NCBI RefSeq assembly: GCF_009859475.1
Contig: NZ_CP044549.1
Location: forward strand, 6,191,501-6,255,500
Source of the DNA: Hydrogenophaga sp. BPS33
Lineage (GTDB): Bacteria > Pseudomonadota > Gammaproteobacteria > Burkholderiales > Burkholderiaceae_C
DNA: 64,000 bases
Direction: 5' to 3'
The position numbers were made by a program, and so were the translations under genes. Below are positions 8,233 through 17,257 of this stretch, piece by piece. Each line of letters starts with the position of its first letter. Position 1 is the stretch's first letter. Below the pieces are notes generated by a model. The model saw nothing but the letters and a program-made list of their open reading frames with translations. It was not told the origin of the DNA and ran no database searches.

Positions 8233-9306
8233 ATGCCGCCACCCCGCGTCCCATCGCTTTCGTCCGCCCGCGCAGTACGCTCCGCCACCGCAAGCCGTGG
8301 CGCCACGCCCAGCGGGCGCGCCACGTCCTATGACGTGGCCGTGGCCGCGGGCGTGTCGCAACCCACGGTGTCGCGCTGCTTCGCGCCCGAGAGCCACATT
8401 TCCGAGAAGACCCGCGCGCACGTGCTCGCGGTGGCCGAGCAGCTGGGCTACACGCCCAATGTGTTGGCGCGCTCGCTCATCACCCGGCAGTCTCACGCCG
8501 TGGGCCTGGTGATCACGCGCTACACCATGCTGGCCACGCCCGGCTTGCTGCACGCGCTGGGCGACGAGTTGGCGCGCGCGCACAAACGGTTGATTCTTCT
8601 GGCGGTGGAAAACGATGAGGACGCGGGCGCCGCGCTGAACGACATCCGGGGTTATCCCCTGGACGGGCTCATCAGCTGCGCCACGCTTGACGACGCCTCC
8701 CTGCTGCACTTCAAGCGCCACGGTGTCCCGCTGCTGTTTTTCAACCGCGCACCCGGCAAGGTCGGCGCGGACAGCGTGTCGACGCACCACGCAGAAGGCG
8801 CAGCGCAACTCGCCACCGCGCTGCTGGCCGCTGGCTACCAGCGCTTCCTCTGCATCGGCGGGCCGAAGAAAGCCCCGGTGAGCGTGGAGCGCATGAAGGG
8901 CTTCACGGCCACGCTGGCGCAGGCCGGCATGGCGCCGCAGATGGTGGTGCATACCGACTTCACTTACCAGGGCGGCCACGACGCGTTTCTCGCCGCTGTA
9001 CAGCAAGGCGCAAAGCCCGATTGCGTCTGGTGCGCCAACGATGCAATGGCACTCGGCGTGATCGACGCCTGCCGCTGGGAACTGGGCTGGCAGGTGCCGC
9101 AGGACGTGGCCGTGGCCGGCTTCGACGACGTGGCCGAGGCCTCGCGTTCGGGCTACCGGCTCACCACCGTGCGCCAGCCGATCGGGGAGATGGCGGCGCG
9201 CGCCGTGGCGTTGCTGCTGGAGCGCGCGCAGGAGCCCTCGCTCAAGCCCCGCGCCATCGCCTTCGACGGCAATCTGGTCGAGCGCGCTTCTGCCGCGCTC
9301 GGTTGA
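8233..9306 (+). CDS. LacI/GalR-family transcriptional regulator 1
   Basis: 357 residues. After a 30-residue low-complexity N-terminus comes a LacI helix-turn-helix (residues 31-50, TSYDVAVAAGVSQPTVSRCF), the hinge region (LGYTPNVLARSLIT) and a periplasmic-binding-protein-like ligand domain to the end, with WCANDAMALGVIDA and VAVAGFDDVAEA as family marks. ATG 8233 has AGGAG at 8218-8222. It is divergent from the cupin gene with operator O1 between them, so it probably represses both itself and the cupin-hydrolase pair, and through the same operator type the operon that starts at 18580. Its stop is 3 bases from the convergent ABC ATPase stop. Effector unknown; probably a sugar or sugar acid. 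Confidence 0.93.
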   Translation: MPPPRVPSLSSARAVRSATASRGATPSGRATSYDVAVAAGVSQPTVSRCFAPESHISEKTRAHVLAVAEQLGYTPNVLARSLITRQSHAVGLVITRYTMLATPGLLHALGDELARAHKRLILLAVENDEDAGAALNDIRGYPLDGLISCATLDDASLLHFKRHGVPLLFFNRAPGKVGADSVSTHHAEGAAQLATALLAAGYQRFLCIGGPKKAPVSVERMKGFTATLAQAGMAPQMVVHTDFTYQGGHDAFLAAVQQGAKPDCVWCANDAMALGVIDACRWELGWQVPQDVAVAGFDDVAEASRSGYRLTTVRQPIGEMAARAVALLLERAQEPSLKPRAIAFDGNLVERASAALG

Positions 9307-9309
9307 GCG

Positions 9310-10380
9310 TCAGAGCCTTGCTTCGGTCTTCGGATCGAAGAAGTGGCAATGCTGCGCGGGTAGCGCGAGCGCCACGGGGTCGCCGATGGCCAGGCGCAGG
9401 TGCCTGTCACCGCGCACGCACAGGCGGTCCTTGCCCACTTCCACCGTGAGCAACACCGCGTCCCCGGTGAGTTCGGACATGTAGACCTGGCCCTTGAGCA
9501 GCGCCTCGCCGTCCTGGGCGCTGCCCTCGGCAGCTACACGCAAGTCTTCGGGGCGCACGCCCAGAACCACATCACCCTGCGCCGTGGCCGGTGGCGTGAG
9601 GCCATCAAGCCGTTGTACGCCCACGTGCACCACGCCACCTTGCACGGTCGCGCTCAACAGGTTCATCGGCGGTGAACCCACGAAACCGGCGACGAACAGA
9701 TTGGCCGGGCGCGCGTACACCTCGGCCGGCGTGCCCAGCTGCTGGATCACACCGCTCTTCATCACCACGATGCGATCCGCCAACGTCATGGCTTCGATCT
9801 GGTCGTGCGTCACATAGATGGTGGTGATGCGCATCTCGGCCTGCAGGCGGCGGATCTCGGCGCGCATGGAAGCGCGCAGCTTCGCGTCCAGATTCGACAG
9901 CGGCTCGTCCATCAGGAACACCTGCGGACGGCGCACGATCGCGCGCGCGAGCGCCACGCGTTGCCGCTGGCCGCCCGAGAGGTCGCGCGGACGCCGCGCG
10001 AGCAGGTGTTCGAGCTCGACCTTCTGCGCCACTTCCTGCACCTGGCGTTGGCGCTCCTCACGGCCGACGCCGCGGATCTTGAGCGGGTAGCCGATGTTGT
10101 CTGCCACGCTCATGTGCGGGTAGAGGCCGTAGTTCTGGAATACCATGGCCACGTCGCGGTCCTTGGGCAGCGCGTCGGTCACGTCCTTGTCCCCGATCCA
10201 GATCTGCCCGTCCGACGGTTCTTCCAGTCCGGCGACCATGCGCATGGTGGTGGTCTTGCCGCAACCCGATGGGCCGAGGAACACCATGAATTCGCCGTCC
10301 TGGATGTCCAGCGATTGCCGTGCCACGCCGACCACGTTGCCCCAGCGTTTTTCGATATTGACGAGTTTGACCAATGCCAT
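9310..10380 (-). CDS. Sugar ABC transporter ATPase (MalK/UgpC type)
   Basis: 356 residues. Walker A GPSGCGKTTT (near residue 36), Q-loop VFQNYGLYPHMSV, signature LSGGQRQRVALARA, Walker B VFLMDEPLSNLDAKLR and the switch His in YVTHDQIEAM are all present. The C-terminal third (about 240-356) is the OB/MOP regulatory domain seen in CUT1 (MalK, UgpC) ATPases. It drives uptake through the two permeases encoded just upstream in the operon (18 bases between genes). It is the last gene of the nine-gene leftward operon. Confidence 0.95.
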   Translation of the reverse strand: MALVKLVNIEKRWGNVVGVARQSLDIQDGEFMVFLGPSGCGKTTTMRMVAGLEEPSDGQIWIGDKDVTDALPKDRDVAMVFQNYGLYPHMSVADNIGYPLKIRGVGREERQRQVQEVAQKVELEHLLARRPRDLSGGQRQRVALARAIVRRPQVFLMDEPLSNLDAKLRASMRAEIRRLQAEMRITTIYVTHDQIEAMTLADRIVVMKSGVIQQLGTPAEVYARPANLFVAGFVGSPPMNLLSATVQGGVVHVGVQRLDGLTPPATAQGDVVLGVRPEDLRVAAEGSAQDGEALLKGQVYMSELTGDAVLLTVEVGKDRLCVRGDRHLRLAIGDPVALALPAQHCHFFDPKTEARL

Positions 10381-10398
10381 GACGGCTCTCCGGAAAAA

Positions 10399-11304
10399 TC
10401 AACGGACCGCGCCGGCCACCAGGCCTGCGGCGAAATAGCGCTGCACGAAGCGCGAGAGGATGAGCATGGGCGCGATGATGAACAGGCCCATGCTGGCCAT
10501 GATGTCCCAGGCATCGCCTTCTTCGGTGCGCGCGCCCATGAGGGCCACCGGCAAGGTCACCGCGTGGTCGCGGCTGAGCACGAGCGCGTAGAAGAACTCG
10601 TTCCACGACACCACGAAGGCGAAGATGGCAGCGGTCGCAATGCCCGGCACCGCCACCGGCACCACCACCGTCCACAGCGCCTGCAGGCGCGTGGCGCCAT
10701 CGATCTGCGCGGCCTCTTCCATGTCGGGCGGCAGCGCGTCGAAGAAGCCCTTGATCATCCAGGTGGCGTAGGGCACGACGAACGACAGGTTGGCGATGAT
10801 CAGCGCCCAGCGCGTGTCCAGAAGGCCGAGGTTTCTAAACACCACGAACAGGGGAATGACGATGATCACCGGCGGCAGGAACTGCGTGGCCAGCAGCACC
10901 AGGGGCGCGACCTGTCCGCCCGGATAGCGGAAGCGCGAGAACGCGTACGCGGCCACGGTGGACACCGGAATGGCAATGGCCAGCGTGCCGGCGGTCACGA
11001 GCACGCTGTTGAGCAGGCGTGCGCCGACCAGGTAGGGCGACTGGAAAGAGGCCACCACGTTGGCCCAGGTGGGTTCGAACAGGATGGCGAGCGAGAACAC
11101 GTCGGCACGTGGCTTGAAGGCGGTGGCGATGATCCAGACCACCGGCAGCACCCACAGCACCGTGATGAGCACGATGGCGATGTTGCGACCAAGGTCTTTG
11201 TGCCGCCTTGCGCGCGATCGCGGCACCGCCACCACTGCGCGGTGGGGCAGCGAAGAGCTTGTCGTCGTGGTCGGGGTGGTGGTCGTGGTGGTGGTGTTGC
11301 TCAT
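10399..11304 (-). CDS. ABC sugar permease, MalG type
   Basis: 301 residues. Six membrane helices with the inner-membrane-component EAA motif in EEAAQIDGATRLQALWTVVVP (about residues 197-217). The N-terminus is unusual: a run of threonines interrupted by one proline (residues 4-14) encoded by an ACC/ACG-type triplet tract next to the start codon. ATG 11304 overlaps the stop of the partner permease by ATGA, so the two are translated as a pair. CUT1-type subunit that forms the channel with MalF-like 11301-12173. Confidence 0.93.
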   Translation of the reverse strand: MSNTTTTTTTPTTTTSSSLPHRAVVAVPRSRARRHKDLGRNIAIVLITVLWVLPVVWIIATAFKPRADVFSLAILFEPTWANVVASFQSPYLVGARLLNSVLVTAGTLAIAIPVSTVAAYAFSRFRYPGGQVAPLVLLATQFLPPVIIVIPLFVVFRNLGLLDTRWALIIANLSFVVPYATWMIKGFFDALPPDMEEAAQIDGATRLQALWTVVVPVAVPGIATAAIFAFVVSWNEFFYALVLSRDHAVTLPVALMGARTEEGDAWDIMASMGLFIIAPMLILSRFVQRYFAAGLVAGAVR

Positions 11305-12173
11305 GAGGCACCTCGCATGGCGAAGCGGGCGTAGACCATGGCCAGCGCCATCATCACGGCGGCCAGCAGCCAGGCCATGGCCGAGGCATAACCGATGTCG
11401 TAGAAGCGGAAGGCGGTGGTGTAGACCATGTGGGGCAAGGTGTCGGTGGCCGTGCCGGGGCCGCCTGCGGTCATCGTCACCACCTGGTCGAGCATCTTCA
11501 GCGAGAAGATGGTCTTGAGCAGGATGGCGATGGCCAGCACCGGCCACAGCTGCGGCAGCACGACCTCGAAGAAGATGCGCACGGAACCTGCGCCGTCCAC
11601 GCGTGCCGCCTCCACCGTCTCGCGCGGCAACGAGGCCAGCGCGCCGATGAAGGTGAGCATGAAGTACGGCGCCCAGTGCCACACGTCCACGATCACCAGC
11701 GCGGCCATGGCCAGCGCCGGGCGCGAGAGGATGGGCTCGGGCGCCAGGCCGGGAATCAGCGCGCGCAGCACCGCATCGATCGCGCCGAACTCGGGGTTGA
11801 GCATGAAGCGCCACGAGATGCCGATGAGCGCGGGCGACATGGCAAACGGGATCACGAGCAGCGTGCGGGCGTTCAGGCGCAGACGCCCGTCTCCCGCCAG
11901 CAACAGCGCCATGCCCATGGCCACCACCAGCGTGAGCAGCACCGAGGGCACGGTGAACAACAAGGTCACCTTGATGCTGCCCAGGAACTCCTGGTCTTCC
12001 AGCAGGTAGGCGTAGTTCGCCAGGCCGTTGAAGCCCTCTGGCGTGGACGAACGCCCCAGGTTCCAGTCGTAGGTGGAGTACACCAGCGACTGGAGCAGGG
12101 GGTAGAAGAGCGTGGCCACACACACCAGCAAGGCGGGCGCGAGCAATAGGTATTTCAGCGTTCTGTCGTGCAT
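11301..12173 (-). CDS. ABC sugar permease, MalF type
   Basis: 290 residues with six membrane helices and the EAA loop ETVEAARVDGAGSVRIFFEVVLP around residues 185-207. N-terminal helix KYLLLAPALLVCVATLFYP is typical of CUT1 MalF/UgpA-like permeases. It is 44 bases downstream of the solute-binding protein and overlaps the MalG-type gene by 4 bases. Together with the binding protein and ATPase it makes a complete importer for a carbohydrate-like substrate. Confidence 0.94.
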   Translation of the reverse strand: MHDRTLKYLLLAPALLVCVATLFYPLLQSLVYSTYDWNLGRSSTPEGFNGLANYAYLLEDQEFLGSIKVTLLFTVPSVLLTLVVAMGMALLLAGDGRLRLNARTLLVIPFAMSPALIGISWRFMLNPEFGAIDAVLRALIPGLAPEPILSRPALAMAALVIVDVWHWAPYFMLTFIGALASLPRETVEAARVDGAGSVRIFFEVVLPQLWPVLAIAILLKTIFSLKMLDQVVTMTAGGPGTATDTLPHMVYTTAFRFYDIGYASAMAWLLAAVMMALAMVYARFAMRGAS

Positions 12174-12217
12174 GGCTGTGCGTGGGGCGACGTTCTCACT
12201 TCAAGCGTTTCGGACCA

Positions 12218-13552
12218 TCAACCGCGGCGCCGGCCGCCAGCGCGCTGCGTGATCTGCTCCACCTGACGGGCGGCGGCATCGAGCGTGGGCTTGACCGCCT
12301 TGTTGCTGGAAACGATGTCGGAGATGGCGGTCTCCAGCACCGTGGCTACCTGTGGCCACACCGTCATCTTCGGCAGGGTGCGCGCATTCTCCAAACTTTG
12401 CAACGCGGCCTGGTGCAGGCCGAAGTTGGCTTGGTTGACCTTCTCGTTGCGGAAGGTGGAGATGTGCGTGGCCACGATGTCGGCGGTGTTCGCGTCGCTC
12501 TTGTCGGAAACGATGGCCGCTTCGAGCGCCGGGTTGGTGACCCACTTCAGGAATTCCCAGGCCGCTTCCTTGTTGCGCGATTGCTTCGACATACCGAAGG
12601 GCATGACGATCGCCACGGAGGGCGTCTTCTTCTCCCCGATGCTCAGCATGGGTGCGAAGCCGACTTGATCCGCCTTGAGCTTGCTGCGGTCGCCGGTGAG
12701 CACCGAGTAGGTCCACCACCAGACCATCATCGAGGCCGAGTTGCCCTGGGCCATCGAGTTGACCATGTCGTACTCGTTGAACTGCGTGGAGCCGGGGTTG
12801 GCGACCTTGTGCTTGAACAGCACGTCCACATAAGCCTGCGTGGCGGCCACACCGGCGGCGTTGTTGAAGATGGGCTTGCCTTGTGCGTCCAGCACATCGG
12901 AGCCGTGGCCCCACAGGCAGTTGAACCACAGCCAGAGGTTCTGGAAGCCGCTGCCTTTCACGTAGTCCATTGCCACGCCGGCCACGCCGGTCTTGTCCTG
13001 CACGGCGCGCGTGGCGGTGAGCATTTCGTCCCAGGTGGTGGGCACTTTGGCGCCGGCCTGTGCGAACAGGTCCTTGCGGTAGAAGTAGAGCTGCGGGTGG
13101 GCACGCACCGGCAGACCGTAGTTGCGGCCTTCGAACATGGCGGCTTCGCTGAACACCTTGGGGTAGCGCGCGAGGTCGAGCTTGTCGGCCTTCACATTGG
13201 CGTCGATCGGCTCCAGATAGCCCGCGAGCGCGGCGAGCCAGCTGTCCTGGTACGCGATGAGGTCGTAGGCGCCGTTGCCGGCCACGGCTTCGGTGGTGAT
13301 CTTGTCGAGCAGTTGGCCGTAGGGCACGTAGGTGTAGACGACCTTGATGCCGGTGAGCGATTCGAACTCGGCCAGGCGTTTTTCCTGTGCGCGGAACTGC
13401 GAGGCCGGTGGCAGCAGCAGGTTCACCGTTTTGCCCGCGTAGGGCTTGCCGGGCTTCAGGCCGTGCTCGGGTGACTGCGCATAGGCGAAAGGCGCAACCG
13501 CCTGCGCGGCGATCGCGGTGGCGCTGGCTTGGATGAAGTGTCTTCTTTGCAT
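12218..13552 (-). CDS. ABC extracellular solute-binding protein (CUT1 family)
   Basis: 444 residues with an N-terminal signal (MQRRHFIQASATAIAAQAVA..AYA); the twin Arg followed by HF and a mild hydrophobic stretch allows Tat export. The mature part shows type 1 sugar-binding signatures such as FESLTGIKVVYTYVPYGQLLDKI, AYQDSWLAAL and SMAQGNSASMMVWW. It captures the substrate in the periplasm for the MalFGK-like importer downstream. It is 47 bases downstream of the aldolase gene in the same operon. Substrate cannot be read from the sequence; oligosaccharide, polyol or sugar acid are all possible. Confidence 0.93.
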   Translation of the reverse strand: MQRRHFIQASATAIAAQAVAPFAYAQSPEHGLKPGKPYAGKTVNLLLPPASQFRAQEKRLAEFESLTGIKVVYTYVPYGQLLDKITTEAVAGNGAYDLIAYQDSWLAALAGYLEPIDANVKADKLDLARYPKVFSEAAMFEGRNYGLPVRAHPQLYFYRKDLFAQAGAKVPTTWDEMLTATRAVQDKTGVAGVAMDYVKGSGFQNLWLWFNCLWGHGSDVLDAQGKPIFNNAAGVAATQAYVDVLFKHKVANPGSTQFNEYDMVNSMAQGNSASMMVWWWTYSVLTGDRSKLKADQVGFAPMLSIGEKKTPSVAIVMPFGMSKQSRNKEAAWEFLKWVTNPALEAAIVSDKSDANTADIVATHISTFRNEKVNQANFGLHQAALQSLENARTLPKMTVWPQVATVLETAISDIVSSNKAVKPTLDAAARQVEQITQRAGGRRRG

Positions 13553-13599
13553 GTCTTGTCTCCTGTGGGCTGCTTGCGGTGGTTGACGAAAAAAGCTGT

Positions 13600-14391
13600 T
13601 CAGTACTGAAGGGGGGCGGCGGCCGGCTCGCCTTGCGCGGCCTGGCGCAGCGCGCGCGTGATGAGGGCCGTGGCCACGTTGGCGAAGAAGCTTGCGCCCA
13701 GAGCGCCGAAGTGCCGCTCGTCTTCGGGCGAGAGGCCGAGCGTGCCCGCGGGCTTGCCGGCATCGGCCACGGCGCGCAGGGCGCGGCCGATGGCGGCATT
13801 CACGTCCGGATGCCGCCAGTTGTCGCCCTGGCCCATCGAGTGCGACAGGTCGTTGGGACCGATGAAAACGGCGTCGACACCGTGGATGGCGGCGATGGCG
13901 CTGGCGTTGTGCACGCCTTCGGGGGTCTCGATCATCGGAATGAACACGATGCCTTCATTGCTGCGCGCGGTGTGGCCGTTGCCACCGAAGGCGCCGTAGC
14001 CGGCGGCGCGCGGGCTGAACGCGCTGCCCCGCTGGCCCGCGCCGGGGTAGCGGATCTGTTGCGCCAGTGCCGCGACCTTTTCCGGTGTATTGCACATCGG
14101 CACCATGACGCCGCTGGCGCCCATGTCGAGCACGCGGGGAATGTCGTGCGGCAGGCATCGCACCAGGGGCACGATGCGGCTGCCGCGCGCGGCCCGCAGC
14201 AGATGCTCGGTGGTGCTCAGATCGGCCGCGCCATGTTCGTTGTCGATAATGACGAACTCGAAGCCGGCGTAGCCGCACATTTCGATCAGGCCCGGGCTGG
14301 GCAACGCGGTGAAGATGCCGCGCACGCGTGTGCCGTTGCGGAGAATGCCGGGCAGGCGGCCGTCGAGGGGATGTCGGTCGAGATGGTCCAT
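13600..14391 (-). CDS. HpcH/HpaI-family class II aldolase
   Basis: 263 residues. Family marks are FVIIDNEHGAADL near residue 47, VMVPMCNTPEKV, the metal-ligand Glu in IPMIETPEGV and metal-ligand Asp in VFIGPNDLSHSMG. Members cleave 2-keto-3-deoxy acids or related 4-hydroxy-2-oxo acids to pyruvate plus an aldehyde (HpaI, GarL, RhmA). The exact substrate is not readable. In this operon it is the natural cleavage step after oxidation by the HisD-type and SDR dehydrogenases, feeding pyruvate into central metabolism. Confidence 0.92.
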   Translation of the reverse strand: MDHLDRHPLDGRLPGILRNGTRVRGIFTALPSPGLIEMCGYAGFEFVIIDNEHGAADLSTTEHLLRAARGSRIVPLVRCLPHDIPRVLDMGASGVMVPMCNTPEKVAALAQQIRYPGAGQRGSAFSPRAAGYGAFGGNGHTARSNEGIVFIPMIETPEGVHNASAIAAIHGVDAVFIGPNDLSHSMGQGDNWRHPDVNAAIGRALRAVADAGKPAGTLGLSPEDERHFGALGASFFANVATALITRALRQAAQGEPAAAPLQY

Positions 14392-14403
14392 GTCAGGGCT
14401 GGC

Positions 14404-15399
14404 TCAGTCGATGGTGATCTGGTTGGTCTTGATCACGTCGGCGAATTTCTTGGTCTCGTCCTGGATGAACTTGCGGAACACCGCGGGGCTCATGGGCTTG
14501 GGCGTGAAGCCCTGGGCGGCGAGCTTGGCCTTGACCGCCGGGGTGTCCAGCACCGCCACTACTTCCTTGTTCAGGATGTTGATCACGCTCTCGGGTGTGC
14601 CCGCCGGCGCGAGCAGGCCGAGCCAGGTCACGGCTTCGAAGCCGGGCACGCCCACTTCGGCCACGGTGGGCAACTCGGGCGCGAGTTCGGAGCGGGTCTG
14701 GCTCGTCACCGCCAGCGCGCGTGCCTGGCCGTTCTTCGCGAAGGCCAGGGCCGTGGTCATGTTGTCGAACTGCATGTCGATCTGGCCGCCCGCGAGATCG
14801 GCGAGGGATTGGCTGCTGCCCTTGTACGGCACGTGCACCGCCTTGCCGCCAATGCGGTTGAGGAACATGACGGTGGTGAGGTGCTGCGAGGTGCCGTTGC
14901 CGCTGGTGCCGTAGGACAGGCCGTCCTGCTTCGCCTTGATCGCCGCGATGAGCGCCTGCGCGCTGCGCGCTTCGGTCTTCGGACCGGCCAGCAGCACCAA
15001 CGGCGTGCTCGCCAGTTGCGTGATGGGCGCGAAGTCGCGCTCGACGTCGTAGCCGATCTTCTTCAGCAGATGCGGGTTGACCGCGAGCGCCGTTTGCGTG
15101 CCGAGCAGCAGCGTATAGCCATCGGGTTTGGCGCGCGCCACGAATTCCGTGCCGATGCCACCGCCTGCACCGGCGCGGTTCTCCACCACCACGCCGCTGT
15201 TCCAGCGTTTGCCCAACTCGTCGGCGACCAGGCGCGCAATGATGTCGGTGGCGCCGCCGGGCGCGAAGGGCACGACGATGCTGACGCGCCCGCTGCCGGG
15301 GTAAGCGGCCTGCGACATGGCGGCAGTGGGCACAGCCATTGCAGCGCCGGTCAATGCCAGCAGCGCGACACGGCGGGAGAAGAATGTGGACAAGGTCAT
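14404..15399 (-). CDS. Tripartite tricarboxylate transporter (Bug-family) binding protein
   Basis: 331 residues. Signal peptide (FSRRVALLALTGAAMAVPTA, cleavage near residue 30) followed by the TctC/Bug fold: VSIVVPFAPGGATDIIARLV, VVVENRAGAGGGIGTEFVA and LSYGTSGNGTSQHL. No TctA or TctB membrane subunit is encoded in the window, so it is an orphan receptor of the type that is very abundant in Burkholderiales. Its place inside an operon with a complete ABC importer is odd; it may sense or capture the same organic acid, or work with a distant TctAB. 19 bases downstream of LacI 2. Confidence 0.9.
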   Translation of the reverse strand: MTLSTFFSRRVALLALTGAAMAVPTAAMSQAAYPGSGRVSIVVPFAPGGATDIIARLVADELGKRWNSGVVVENRAGAGGGIGTEFVARAKPDGYTLLLGTQTALAVNPHLLKKIGYDVERDFAPITQLASTPLVLLAGPKTEARSAQALIAAIKAKQDGLSYGTSGNGTSQHLTTVMFLNRIGGKAVHVPYKGSSQSLADLAGGQIDMQFDNMTTALAFAKNGQARALAVTSQTRSELAPELPTVAEVGVPGFEAVTWLGLLAPAGTPESVINILNKEVVAVLDTPAVKAKLAAQGFTPKPMSPAVFRKFIQDETKKFADVIKTNQITID

Positions 15400-15418
15400 G
15401 GGGGTGTCTCTGTGGTTG

Positions 15419-16492
15419 TCAGGATCGGGTAGCAGGAGATACGTTTGCTTTGCGGCGAACCGATGCGCGCGCCGATGAGGCAGAAGGCGCGGCACGCACG
15501 GAACCGCGCTCCATCAGACGGCAGCCGATCACGATGCTGCGCGCGGGCGCTGTGTTGTCCATGCGCTCCTTGAGAAGCGTGACCGTGGCTTCCACCATGG
15601 CCGGCACGTCCTGCACCACGGTGGTGAGCTGGTAGCTGCCCCAGGCGGCCTGCGGCACGTCGTCGAAGCCGACCACGCTCACGTCTTGCGGCACACGCAG
15701 GCCCAGTTGGTGGCGCAGCACGTCCATGGCGGCGATGGCCATGTGATCGTTCGCGGCGAAGAGCGCGTCGGGCCGCTCGGTGCCTTCAAACAGTTCCAGC
15801 GTGGCGGCCTGCGCGCGCTCGAAGCTGTAGTGGCCGACGGCGCGCTTCCATACCGAGTGCCCGGCATCCCGCAGGCCTTCGACGAAGCCGCGCTCGCGTT
15901 CGACATTGGTCGACGAGTTTTCCAGGCCCGCGAGGAACGCGATGCGCCGGTGCCCCCGCTCGACGAGGTGCTGCGCCACGAGCCGGCCGCCTTCGTGGTT
16001 GTCGGAGCTGACCGAGATGGTGTGGGGCCGCGTGGTGTCCACGTCGGGCAGGCGGTTGAACAGCACCACCGGCACGCCGGAGTCCACGCACTGCTGCGCG
16101 AGGTCTTGCGACAACATGGCCGACGCGATCACGATGGCGTCCACCTGGTATTGCAGGATCTCGGCGAGCGCGCCGTCGGTCTCATTCTCGTCGCTGATGA
16201 ACATCAGCACGTGGTAGCCCTCGCGTTGCAGCAGTTGTGACAGCTGCTGGATCACCAGGGGATAGAACTGGTTCTGCAGATAGCCCATCACCAGCGCCAC
16301 GATGTGGCTGCGCCGCGTGATGAGGCTGCGCGCCAATGCGTTCGGGCGGTAGCCCAGCGTCTTGGCGGCTGCCACGACGCGTTCGCGCGTGGCGTCCGAC
16401 ACGCTGGCACCGGGCGTGAACGTGCGGCTCACGGCCGACTGCGACACGCGCGCCAGGCGTGCCACTTCCTGCGCCGTGGCGCTGGTTCTCAT
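15419..16492 (-). CDS. LacI/GalR-family transcriptional regulator 2
   Basis: 357 residues. The helix-turn-helix lies at residues 4-23 (SATAQEVARLARVSQSAVSR), then hinge LGYRPNALARSLIT, then a ligand-binding domain with AANDHMAIAAMDVL and VSVVGFDDVPQAA. The recognition helix (VSQSAVSRTF) is close to that of LacI 1 (VSQPTVSRCF), so the two regulators may share operators. It is encoded inside the operon it probably controls: its ATG overlaps the SDR stop by 4 bases. The C-terminal 25 residues are Ser/Arg/Ala-rich and may be disordered. Confidence 0.93.
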   Translation of the reverse strand: MRTSATAQEVARLARVSQSAVSRTFTPGASVSDATRERVVAAAKTLGYRPNALARSLITRRSHIVALVMGYLQNQFYPLVIQQLSQLLQREGYHVLMFISDENETDGALAEILQYQVDAIVIASAMLSQDLAQQCVDSGVPVVLFNRLPDVDTTRPHTISVSSDNHEGGRLVAQHLVERGHRRIAFLAGLENSSTNVERERGFVEGLRDAGHSVWKRAVGHYSFERAQAATLELFEGTERPDALFAANDHMAIAAMDVLRHQLGLRVPQDVSVVGFDDVPQAAWGSYQLTTVVQDVPAMVEATVTLLKERMDNTAPARSIVIGCRLMERGSVRAAPSASSARASVRRKANVSPATRS

Positions 16493-17250
16493 GCGGCGCT
16501 CCACCCGCCGTCGAGCATGAGCGCGCTGCCCGTCATGAGGCTGGAGGCGTCGCCAGCGAGGAACACCACCGCACCCATGATCTCGTCCAATCGCCCCAGG
16601 CGGCCCAGTGCGATGCGCTCGAGCACCCAACCGCGAAAGCCATCGTCGGCGAACATGCCGGCGGTCATGGCGGTTTCGATGAAGGTCGGGCACAGGGTAT
16701 TGACACGGATGCCCGCGCTGCCGAGTTCCCAGGCCAGCGCTTTCGTCATGCCTTCGATGGCGTGTTTGCTCGCGCAGTACAGCGTGCGGCGTGGGCTGCC
16801 CACCACGCCCATCTGCGACGAGATGTTGATGAGCGAGCCCGTCAGCCGCTCGGCCAGCAAGCGGCGCGACACGGCGCGCGACACGTAGAACGCCGCCTTG
16901 ACATTCAGGTCCAGTACCGCGTCGATGTCGTCGTCCGTGACGTCCACCAGCGGCTTGGGCCGGTTCATGCCCGCGCTGTTCACGAGCACCTGGTACGGCG
17001 GGCGCTCGGCCAGTTGCGCGTCCACCGCGCGTGCATCGGTCACGTCGACCACCATGAAATCAGCGGTGCCACCCTCGGTGCGGATCTGATCGCAGGCCTG
17101 GCGCAGCTCGTCTTGCGAGCGCGCGGCCAGCGTGACGGCCGCCCCCGCCTGCGCGAGCGCGGCGGCGGCGGCCAGACCAATGCCCCGGCTCGCGCCGGTG
17201 ACGAGCGCGCGCCGGCCTTGCAGACCCGATGGTGGTGTGCGTGGGAGCAT
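16489..17250 (-). CDS. Short-chain dehydrogenase/reductase (SDR)
   Basis: 253 residues, classical SDR: NAD(P) motif TGASRGIG near residue 19, NSAG in the middle, catalytic Ser in INISSQMG and YCASK with Tyr and Lys. The last residues SSLMTGSALMLDGGWSA are the standard end. It oxidises or reduces a secondary alcohol on the pathway intermediate. ATG 17250 was chosen (7 bases after the HisD-type stop) rather than an earlier in-frame ATG, which would extend into the preceding gene. It overlaps LacI 2 by ATGA. Confidence 0.92.
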   Translation of the reverse strand: MLPRTPPSGLQGRRALVTGASRGIGLAAAAALAQAGAAVTLAARSQDELRQACDQIRTEGGTADFMVVDVTDARAVDAQLAERPPYQVLVNSAGMNRPKPLVDVTDDDIDAVLDLNVKAAFYVSRAVSRRLLAERLTGSLINISSQMGVVGSPRRTLYCASKHAIEGMTKALAWELGSAGIRVNTLCPTFIETAMTAGMFADDGFRGWVLERIALGRLGRLDEIMGAVVFLAGDASSLMTGSALMLDGGWSAA

Positions 17251-17257
17251 GCTCAAC

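Noticed and set aside
8100..8324. 75-codon extension of the cupin gene
   Set aside because: It crosses the palindromic operator and the divergent LacI start; ATG 8099 has a ribosome site.
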